Source: F23-D06 sp002392325 (GTDB lineage: Bacteria; Bacteroidota; Bacteroidia; Bacteroidales; WCHB1-69). From it: 5,060 bases of DNA. The notes under the pieces are model-generated. The model did no database searches. It was not told where the DNA came from and saw only the letters and a program-made list of their open reading frames with translations. A program made the translations under genes and the position numbers. The stretch spans positions 1-5,060 of the forward strand of contig CAMORT010000093.1 of NCBI GenBank assembly GCA_946624065.1, in the 5' to 3' direction. Position 1 is the stretch's first letter. Every line of letters begins with the position of its first letter. Positions 1 to 5,060 of the stretch are shown here, piece after piece.

Positions 1-1952
1 CGTTTGTACTCTTCCACCTGAATAGAGGCCGATCCGTGATTGCATTGGATGCGGAAAGTTCCGTTCAGTCCCGATGTAGGCAGCGTGAAACTGCCCGAGA
101 AGGAACCGTATTCGTTGGTGGTAACAAAGACCTTTTCAATATCTTGCCAGTTGGCGTCTTTCAAAATCACGAGTTCGCTTTCGTTGGCGGCCACTCCTTG
201 GGTGGTGGTATTGTAATATCCTGTTACGGAATTTTTTACAACAATGCCTTTATAATATACGGTTTGTCCGGGTCTGTATATGGATCGGTCGGTGAAAAGG
301 TATGTCTGATACTCCTCGCGACTCAGTGTGTTATCGTTGGACATCCATTGATTTTCAAGCAGAGTTATTCCCTCACCGTTCTTGCTGACTATAACGCGTA
401 AGCGACCAATTTCCTTCCCTGTAAAAGTATATTCACACCGCCCGTTCTTGTTGGTGGTGAGCTTGTGCTGGCACAGTTGGTCCCTGAAATTGTAGTCGGA
501 GTAGGTGCTTAGCGTGATGGTCGCCCCGTCTATGGGATTGCCCGTCACTCGGTCGGTGACGAAAAACTCGTAATGTAATCCGTTGTTGCGCCAGTCGGTC
601 GCCAAATTGGAAATGGTGACTTTCTCGTAGGTGAAATCCCCTTTGCTGTTGGCACTGAAGGGGGCGTTGGAAGCCAGCATAATGTATGTGCCTTGTTTTA
701 ACGAGGGCATCAGAAAATGGCCGCTTTTCTGGCGATAGTCCTTTTCTTCGGGCACAGGAATACTCGTCTCATAAACCTGTTTCTTGGATATCAGTTCCGC
801 ATAAACATTGCGGCTTTTCATTATTTGGCTGTACTCGGATTTGGTAACGGGAATGATGCGGAAATATAGCTTCTGGCTGTTTTGGTAGATGAAATTGATG
901 AGGTTGGGCTCTCCAACCGGCATCGTTTTCATTACGCTGAAGCGGATGATGGATTTCCGGATTTCCGATATTCTTACAGAGGCATTGCGCCCTTCAAGGG
1001 ATTTTGGATCATTTTGGATGGCATTTTGGAACCATTCGATGGCCGTGACATAGTCGTTGGCATATTCGGGGTGCTCGTTCTTGTCGTAGGAGTTGCCTCG
1101 GTTTTGGTAATAGTTGCCCAATTGGTACGCCACCATTTCGTGGCCGGGCAGGTTTCGGTAGCGCTCTTCCAGTTTCAACAGCTCTTTCAGATTGGTTTCC
1201 GAGGCATTGTCCAGGGTACTGTTGGCGGAAAGATACTCGTACCGGCGCAGGGTGACATCGAGCAAGGCGTGCGGGTCCTCGTCGCGCAGGTGCAGCCGTG
1301 TGAGGGTCTGCATTATCTTCAAGGAGAGATAGGAGAATGAATATTCGTCAGGAGAACTGATGATAATGTTATTAAATATCTCATTGTCAGACCAGTATTT
1401 GCCGTTGTTGATATCAAACGGAGTGGTGGGGATGGGCATCTCGCTGATGCGCCGGCTCAGGAAGTCCAACGCGCGGAAGGCCAGGAAGTCGTACAGGGTG
1501 GGGCGGTATGCCTCAGAGGTCACGGAGTCAAGCACTGGAACCCAATCCCGGATAGGGATGCGCATCAGGTAATCCTCGTCGCGCAGCGACTGTTGGTGAT
1601 GGAACACAATCTGTTTCACCAAGGTCTGGATGTCCCATACATTGGGGTCGGCGGGCACGGCACCTTCCACCGGCGTGCGCTCCAGGATGCGATAGCGGTT
1701 GCTATGATAGTAGTTTTCCAGCAGTTGGGCCATGCAACTGTGCCAAACCGCCAGGTTCGCCGGATTGTTCTCTTGTTGGGCAATCTGTGTTGTGATGGCC
1801 AGATATACGGAGTCAAATCCGTTGTCGTCACGCATCAGATTAAACTCGTACTTGTCCAGCAAGACTTTGATGTCTTTAGGCGTTTGCTGTGCGGAAATGG
1901 TATTCATAAAAATCAAGGGTAGGGTTAAAAGGTAAAGAAGGTGTTTTTTCAT
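1..1952 (-). CDS. Alpha-2-macroglobulin family protein, N-terminal 650 codons (runs off the left edge)
   Basis: The reading frame is open from ATG at 1950-1952 to base 1 with no stop, so only the N-terminal part is present. Residues 1-21 form an Sec signal peptide: MKKH, a leucine-rich core, then ISA before QQ. There is no lipobox cysteine. Residues 22 to about 340 are helical and repeat-like, including YQLGNYYQNRG and a TPR-like AIEWFQNAIQNDP. From about residue 345 beta-rich macroglobulin domains begin (LYFRIIPV at 362, FFVTDRVTGNPIDGA near 463). FTDRSIYRPGQTVYYKG at 553-569 is the hallmark of the A2M_N/MG2 domain. The fragment ends in VEEYKR, a typical macroglobulin domain end. Bacterial A2M proteins are envelope proteins thought to trap foreign proteases, and Bacteroidota members are commonly well over 1,500 residues. 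The thioester CxEQ, if present, would be off-window, so trap chemistry cannot be judged. Family call strong; function inferred. Confidence 0.9.
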   Translation of the reverse strand, partial: MKKHLLYLLTLPLIFMNTISAQQTPKDIKVLLDKYEFNLMRDDNGFDSVYLAITTQIAQQENNPANLAVWHSCMAQLLENYYHSNRYRILERTPVEGAVPADPNVWDIQTLVKQIVFHHQQSLRDEDYLMRIPIRDWVPVLDSVTSEAYRPTLYDFLAFRALDFLSRRISEMPIPTTPFDINNGKYWSDNEIFNNIIISSPDEYSFSYLSLKIMQTLTRLHLRDEDPHALLDVTLRRYEYLSANSTLDNASETNLKELLKLEERYRNLPGHEMVAYQLGNYYQNRGNSYDKNEHPEYANDYVTAIEWFQNAIQNDPKSLEGRNASVRISEIRKSIIRFSVMKTMPVGEPNLINFIYQNSQKLYFRIIPVTKSEYSQIMKSRNVYAELISKKQVYETSIPVPEEKDYRQKSGHFLMPSLKQGTYIMLASNAPFSANSKGDFTYEKVTISNLATDWRNNGLHYEFFVTDRVTGNPIDGATITLSTYSDYNFRDQLCQHKLTTNKNGRCEYTFTGKEIGRLRVIVSKNGEGITLLENQWMSNDNTLSREEYQTYLFTDRSIYRPGQTVYYKGIVVKNSVTGYYNTTTQGVAANESELVILKDANWQDIEKVFVTTNEYGSFSGSFTLPTSGLNGTFRIQCNHGSASIQVEEYK

Positions 1953-1984
1953 TGCTATAAAGAAATGGTGATGTTTTGAAAACG

Positions 1985-1992
1985 CAAAGATA
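1985..1992 (-). promoter_or_regulatory. Candidate Bacteroidota -7 promoter box for the macroglobulin gene
   Basis: On the minus strand this reads TATCTTTG, an exact match to the Bacteroidota -7 consensus TAnnTTTG. It lies 32 bases upstream of the macroglobulin ATG. A matching -33 TTG element at the usual spacing of about 20 bases is not visible, so the promoter may be weak or activator-dependent, or the match may be chance. If real, the macroglobulin gene can be transcribed separately from the three genes upstream. Confidence 0.5.
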
Positions 1993-2013
1993 CGATTTAA
2001 TATTGTACCCTGA

Positions 2014-2027
2014 GGGGCGTTAGCCCC
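2014..2027 (-). other. GC-rich stem-loop between the TPR-like gene and the macroglobulin gene
   Basis: GGGGC and GCCCC form a perfect 5-bp stem around a 4-base loop, 18 bases past the stop of the TPR-like gene. On the minus strand it is followed by TCAGGGTAC and an AT-rich stretch without a clear T run, so it is not a standard intrinsic terminator. The 3' arm could instead pair in CCC-TCA-GGG, giving a competing small hairpin. It could be an attenuating or mRNA-stabilising structure, or a copy of an interspersed repeat. Confidence 0.4.
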
Positions 2028-2045
2028 GAACAAATCCGGTTGTTG

Positions 2046-2897
2046 TTATTCGGTAACTTCTCCCTTTTTGCGATACTCCTCCGCGTATTGGTAGAACTTC
2101 CGGGCCATCTCGTAGTTGCGCCTTTTTTCCGCTTCGCGCGCAATGGAGAGGTAAGATTCGTAAACCCCTTCGCGCGAGCGCAGGATGCCGCGGTAGTAGT
2201 CGTCGTTGCAGTAACCGCTGGGCATGTTGGTGCAGAACTGCTCCAACGCCAAAAACACCTCCAGCGCCTCCGCCGCATGGCCGTTCTTCACTAAAGCGTC
2301 ACCTACACTGTACAATTCCTCGTACAACTCGATGGTGAAATCGGAAACCGCCATCTCCATTTCCTCGTTCAATTCTGCCTGGGTATAAAGAAGATGAATG
2401 AGGTCAACACTCTCCTGATAGGATTTTCTGGCGAGCATCAACCTCGCTTTCAAAAGCAAAGCTTCCGGTTGGTATTTGTTGAACTGAAGCGCGCGGTCCA
2501 AATTGTATAGGGCGTTGGTGGTGTCTTGAAACGACAGTTCCTCCTGCGCACGCTGGTAAAATAACTGGTCAACTTGTTTTTTTTGTTTCGATAAAATCTC
2601 ATTTAGGCGGTTTGCCTTGTATTGAACTTTCCGATAAGCGGCTTTTGCGTCGTAATAGTCCAATTGCATGCATTTGTGCATGACCGGCAGCGTGTTCGCC
2701 TCAAATTTGCGCATCTCCCGTTGGATATCCTGCAAGAAAAGATAATGCAAACTGATAAGTTCGGGATCCTCGTAGTTGAGTTTTTCCAATTGCGCTTCCC
2801 AATGCCTGAAGGTGGCGAAGATGGAGTCACACGCCATTTGGGCATTAATGCGCAAAAGACTGAAAATCAAACCGGTGAGAAACAGAATCTTTTTCAA
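2046..2897 (-). CDS. Exported TPR-like protein of unknown function, TTG start
   Basis: This 283-residue protein is not a named family I recognise. It begins with a clear signal peptide (KKILFLTGLIFSLL, likely cut after INA at residue 19), so the mature protein should be periplasmic or outside the cell. The rest is almost entirely helical. Residues about 127-172 look like a tetratricopeptide pair (ALYNLDRALQFNKYQPEALL, then ARKSYQESVDLIHLL). Residues about 197-220 and 245-275 give further TPR-like helices. Four cysteines remain after processing: C23, C76, C222 and C230. The start is TTG, directly after the thioredoxin TAG and in the same frame. The first internal ATG (residue 21) would remove the signal peptide, so TTG is preferred. 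A purine-rich GAAGAAA just upstream may serve as a weak ribosome site. TPR proteins usually scaffold other proteins; its location next to an exported thioredoxin suggests, but does not show, a redox link. Confidence 0.85.
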   Translation of the reverse strand: MKKILFLTGLIFSLLRINAQMACDSIFATFRHWEAQLEKLNYEDPELISLHYLFLQDIQREMRKFEANTLPVMHKCMQLDYYDAKAAYRKVQYKANRLNEILSKQKKQVDQLFYQRAQEELSFQDTTNALYNLDRALQFNKYQPEALLLKARLMLARKSYQESVDLIHLLYTQAELNEEMEMAVSDFTIELYEELYSVGDALVKNGHAAEALEVFLALEQFCTNMPSGYCNDDYYRGILRSREGVYESYLSIAREAEKRRNYEMARKFYQYAEEYRKKGEVTE

Positions 2898-3434
2898 CTA
2901 TTTCTTCAAAAAGTCATCAATAGCGGTTTTGAGCTCGGGTTTGGACACATAACCCACAATTTTCATGGGTTGGGCAGTCCGACTGAAAAACAAGAGGGTG
3001 GGGATGCTCTCGATGCCGAATACCCCACATACATCCTGGGCTTTGTCCACATTGACGGAATAGACGATAAGCTCGCCTTTGTACTCCCTGGCCAGTTCCT
3101 CAATAATAGGTTTCAGTTTCATGCACGGTCCGCACCATCCGGCGTAAAAGTCAACCAAGCAAGGGGTTGAACCTTTGTATGCGAAACCTTTCGGGTTGTT
3201 TATGTCGCAAATTCTCTCAATGAACTCGGCGGAAGAGAGTGAGATCACTTTGCCAGACAGGTCTTCAGCTATGGAAGGTGTGTCGGATGTATGGGTGTCG
3301 GAGATATACGGATTGCCTGCGGGATTTTGGTTCTCCGCTTCTGTTGTGGCGTTTGTTTCGGTGGATGTTTTGTGTTGGCACGCTCCTAGGAATAAGGATA
3401 GGGTGATAACGGAAAGGAACAATAGTCTTCTCAT
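2898..3434 (-). CDS. Exported thioredoxin-fold lipoprotein (WCGPC)
   Basis: The 178-residue product starts at ATG 3432-3434. The open frame continues upstream inside the Mur ligase gene, but this ATG gives a textbook lipoprotein signal: MRRLL, a hydrophobic core, and lipobox LGAC with C19 as lipidated residue. A polar Thr/Asn/Ser-rich linker (about 20-60) leads to a thioredoxin domain (about 62-178). The domain shows LVDFYAGWCGPC with redox cysteines C101 and C104, and cis-proline P145 in GIESIPTLLFF. It should be anchored to a membrane with the domain in the periplasm, exchanging disulfides with envelope proteins; WCGPC is the classical reducing-type motif and would need electrons from a CcdA/DsbD-like transporter. 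Extra cysteines are C76, C92 and C136. The gene starts four bases after the ligase stop and has no clear Shine-Dalgarno, which indicates co-transcription and coupling. Family call is firm; direction of electron flow and clients are unknown. Confidence 0.93.
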   Translation of the reverse strand: MRRLLFLSVITLSLFLGACQHKTSTETNATTEAENQNPAGNPYISDTHTSDTPSIAEDLSGKVISLSSAEFIERICDINNPKGFAYKGSTPCLVDFYAGWCGPCMKLKPIIEELAREYKGELIVYSVNVDKAQDVCGVFGIESIPTLLFFSRTAQPMKIVGYVSKPELKTAIDDFLKK

Positions 3435-3438
3435 AATA

Positions 3439-4827
3439 TTATAATGTTTTGCTTTTTTCGATGATGTATTGTTTGAAAATGCGGCCGCGTTCCTCGAAAT
3501 TCTTGAACTGGTCGTAGGAAGCGGCGGCTGGGGAAAGCAGCGCGATGCGTCCCTCTTCGGTTTTTTCAAAAATGAAATCCACAATCTTGCGGAAATCGTC
3601 TTCCAAAATGTAGGCTTCTGGCAGGTTCCCTTGCGGTTTCCATTCGTTAAAGATGCGCTTGCCGGCGGGACCGGTGAAAACAAGGTTGGGCACGGGATTC
3701 TCGCGCAGGAAGTCGATGAGGATGCCGTACTCGATTCCGCGGTCGTAGCCGCCGATGATGAGCGTGTCCACCTTGCGGAGGGCTTTCACCGCGGCAATGG
3801 TGGCTTCCGGGATGGTGGAGATGCTGTCATTATAGAAGCTGATGCCCTTGAACTGCCCCACAAACTCTATACGGTTGGGTAATCCTTTGAAAGTTCGCAG
3901 GCCGCTCATGATATCATCGTGCGAAAGTCCCACTCGCCGGCAAATAGCAATGGCCGCCATGATGTTGTAGTAATTGTGCGTGCCGGGCAGGTTATGGTAG
4001 TTGCGCAGGTTGTACTCGTCCTCCACATGGCCGTTGAGGGCGAAGTGGATCACCTGGTCTATGCAACAGGCGTAGAGTCCATTGTATGGTTTGGTGCCGA
4101 AAATGCAACGGTTTCGGTTGTACTCGTGCTGCTTCACGAGGTCCGGAATGTGCTCGTCATCACCATTATAGACAAAGAAATTCTCGTATTTCTGATATTT
4201 GGTGATGTTCATCTTGGCGATGATGTAGTTGTTGAACGAATTGAAATGGTCAAGATGCTCTTGGTAAAGGTTCAACAGTACGGCATAGTCGGGCGAGCAG
4301 TGCACGAACTCCAATTGGTGTGCCGACAACTCAGCCACCACCAATGTGTCATCCGTCATTTTTTCTATGATATCGAAAAAAGGCACGCCGATGTTGCCGG
4401 CCAGCAGCACGTCGCGGCCCGCCTCATGCAGGATGTGATAGATGAGTGAGGAGGTGGTGCTTTTGCCCTTGGTGCCCGTCACGCCTATCACCTGCTGGTG
4501 GTATGCTTCCAGAAACAGGTTGGTCTGCGAGGTGATGCGCTTGTTGTCAATCCAATAGTTTATCTTGTTGAAACTGATCCCGGGCGTTTTGAAAATCAAG
4601 TCGTAATTGTTGAGGTTCTGATCGTACTTTTCGCCTGTGACGAACTTTATTTTGTGATCATCAAACTCATCGGTGCGCAGGTTCGCGTTGCCGTCGGCAA
4701 TGGTGAGCGGCATATCCGGAAAATGTTTGCGGATGAAGCGATAGGTGGAAACACCCTCCTTGCCGAAACCGAGAATGATAATTTTCTTGCCTTGTATTTT
4801 TTGTAGAATGTAGTCAGGAACTGCCAT
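3439..4827 (-). CDS. murD: MurD-family UDP-N-acetylmuramoyl-L-alanine--glutamate ligase, MurD2-like variant
   Basis: This is a full-length 462-residue Mur ligase (E. coli MurD has 438). A Rossmann-like N-terminal domain (KIIILGFGKEGVS, 15-27) should bind UDP-MurNAc-L-Ala. The ATPase domain has P-loop GTKGKST (118-124), E166 in AELSAHQLE, H191 in EHLDH, and K205 in AKMNIT at the position of the carbamylated lysine. The C-terminal domain has NDSIST (333-338), GGYDRG (359-364) and LSPAAASYDQFKNFEERG (431-448). MurD adds glutamate to the cytoplasmic peptidoglycan precursor using ATP. Compared with E. coli MurD, K319 becomes I336 and K348 appears as R363, while the S415 and F422 equivalents (S437, F444) remain. 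These motifs recall the L-Glu-adding MurD2 type known from Xanthomonas, so glutamate stereospecificity is uncertain. It may be a second MurD paralogue. The ATG at 4825-4827 has an in-frame stop upstream and no competing ATG. It is the first gene of a tight three-gene run. Confidence 0.88.
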   Translation of the reverse strand: MAVPDYILQKIQGKKIIILGFGKEGVSTYRFIRKHFPDMPLTIADGNANLRTDEFDDHKIKFVTGEKYDQNLNNYDLIFKTPGISFNKINYWIDNKRITSQTNLFLEAYHQQVIGVTGTKGKSTTSSLIYHILHEAGRDVLLAGNIGVPFFDIIEKMTDDTLVVAELSAHQLEFVHCSPDYAVLLNLYQEHLDHFNSFNNYIIAKMNITKYQKYENFFVYNGDDEHIPDLVKQHEYNRNRCIFGTKPYNGLYACCIDQVIHFALNGHVEDEYNLRNYHNLPGTHNYYNIMAAIAICRRVGLSHDDIMSGLRTFKGLPNRIEFVGQFKGISFYNDSISTIPEATIAAVKALRKVDTLIIGGYDRGIEYGILIDFLRENPVPNLVFTGPAGKRIFNEWKPQGNLPEAYILEDDFRKIVDFIFEKTEEGRIALLSPAAASYDQFKNFEERGRIFKQYIIEKSKTL

Positions 4828-4840
4828 GTTGTTGATAAAT

Positions 4841-4881
4841 CGTAATCCGTCAATCGCTAGTCACTAATCACTAACCGATTA
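4841..4881. repeat. Degenerate heptamer run in the Mur ligase leader
   Basis: On the plus strand TCACTAA occurs twice in exact tandem (4861-4874). It is flanked in the same 7-base register by relatives TCGCTAG (4854-4860), CCGTCAA (4847-4853) and CCGATTA (4875-4881). The run lies between the -7 box and the start codon, so it would be in the 5' untranslated RNA. Only two units are identical, so the array may be decayed or accidental. Confidence 0.4.
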
Positions 4882-4888
4882 ACGGCTG

Positions 4889-4896
4889 CAAAGGTA
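4889..4896 (-). promoter_or_regulatory. Candidate Bacteroidota -7 promoter box for the Mur ligase operon
   Basis: The minus strand reads TACCTTTG, an exact TAnnTTTG match, 61 bases upstream of the Mur ligase ATG and downstream of the tRNA terminator. This is the expected place for the operon promoter. A convincing -33 TTG at about 20 bases spacing is not seen; the nearest TTTTTG directly adjoins the box. Transcription would begin a few bases downstream and give a leader of roughly 55 bases. Confidence 0.6.
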
Positions 4897-4957
4897 CAAA
4901 AATTGTAGTGCCGTCGCATCGTGGCGGCATTTTATCACATTCTGGCGGATATAAAGC

Positions 4958-4987
4958 AAAAAAGGTCGCCATGTATTGACGACCTTT
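4958..4987 (-). terminator. Intrinsic terminator after tRNA-Gly
   Basis: On the minus strand AAAGGTCG (4980-4987) pairs perfectly with CGACCTTT (4961-4968) across an 11-base loop. The last T residues merge into a run of six T (4958-4963). The hairpin begins 23 bases past the tRNA 3' end. Orientation follows from the T run being on the minus-strand 3' side. It should end the tRNA transcript before the Mur ligase promoter. Confidence 0.85.
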
Positions 4988-5010
4988 GTGCTATGTGTTT
5001 GTTTGATGTG

Positions 5011-5060
5011 AGCGGAAAACGGGGCTCGAACCCGCCACCTACAGCTTGGAAGGCTGTCGC
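5011..5060 (-). tRNA. tRNA-Gly (anticodon UCC), 3' part; 5' part is beyond the right edge
   Basis: The minus strand gives an anticodon arm ACAGC-CTTCCAA-GCTGT with anticodon TCC at 5048-5050, which reads GGA codons. A 5-base variable region follows, then T arm GCGGG-TTCGAGC-CCCGT and the acceptor 3' strand TTTCCGC. The discriminator base is T73 at 5011, the base expected for bacterial tRNA-Gly. The next bases are CAC, so CCA is not encoded and must be added enzymatically. The acceptor 5' strand and D arm lie outside the window. Confidence 0.95.

Noticed and set aside
1616..1831. Minus-strand open frame of 71 codons, and those at 1997-2278, 2603-2845 and 4647-4853
   Set aside because: They are out of frame with the real genes on the same strand. 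The products are rich in Arg, Thr or Trp with no family resemblance.
2622..3170. Plus-strand open frame of 182 codons, and others at 36-401, 882-1340, 3469-3882, 3919-4449 and 4498-4806
   Set aside because: Each lies antisense to a well-supported minus-strand gene and encodes no recognisable domain. They have no promoter or start context of their own.
3435..3683. Upstream extension of the thioredoxin frame to a start at 3683
   Set aside because: It would overlap the Mur ligase gene by about 245 bases and bury the lipoprotein signal peptide. The ATG at 3432-3434 gives a clean signal and lipobox.
4909..4929. Imperfect inverted repeat TGCCG...CGGCA near the expected -33 region of the Mur ligase promoter
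   Set aside because: Only the outer five bases pair perfectly around an 11-base centre. This is too weak to call an operator without comparison to relatives.
4922..4948. Direct repeat of TGGCGG, 21 bases apart
   Set aside because: A six-base repeat in a GC-balanced window is expected by chance, and nothing else supports a binding site.
5011..5060. tRNA 3' end as an integration attachment site
   Set aside because: No integrase, no second copy of the tRNA 3' end and no mobile-element gene are visible in the window.

Overview
The window looks like chromosomal DNA of a Bacteroidota member, probably class Bacteroidia. Two upstream regions carry the TAnnTTTG -7 box typical of that phylum, the starts lack clear Shine-Dalgarno sequences, and the leaders are AT-rich. 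The proteins resemble Bacteroidota families, notably a very large alpha-2-macroglobulin-like protein with a long helical N-terminal region. Genus cannot be read from the sequence. All recognised genes lie on the minus strand, so they are described from the right edge to the left.

Right edge (about 4958-5060): the 3' two thirds of a tRNA-Gly with anticodon UCC, followed by a well-formed intrinsic terminator. Next (4828-4957) is a leader with a -7 box at 4889-4896 and a run of degenerate heptamers.

Middle (2046-4827): a compact run of three genes. The first is a Mur ligase of the MurD family (462 aa). Its P-loop (GTKGKST) and amino-acid-site motifs (NDSIST, GGYDRG) differ from textbook MurD and resemble the MurD2 (L-glutamate-adding) type. 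Four bases later comes a 178-aa exported thioredoxin lipoprotein with a WCGPC active site. Its TAG stop directly abuts, in the same frame, a TTG start for a 283-aa exported TPR-like protein with four cysteines. The spacing implies one transcript and translational coupling.

Left part (1-1952): after a 93-bp gap holding a GC-rich stem-loop and a second -7 box, the first 650 codons of an exported alpha-2-macroglobulin family protein run off the left edge. The segment has a signal peptide, a helical region of about 340 residues, and macroglobulin domains with the hallmark TDRSIYRPGQTV motif. The thioester or bait region is off-window.

Together this is a cell-envelope locus: a cytoplasmic peptidoglycan-precursor ligase, a periplasmic thiol-disulfide protein, a secreted helical-repeat protein that might be its client, and a secreted protease-trap-like protein. 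No mobile element, CRISPR array or plus-strand gene is supported. The most interesting points are the atypical MurD substrate pocket, the in-frame TAG/TTG junction, and the thioredoxin/TPR pairing.
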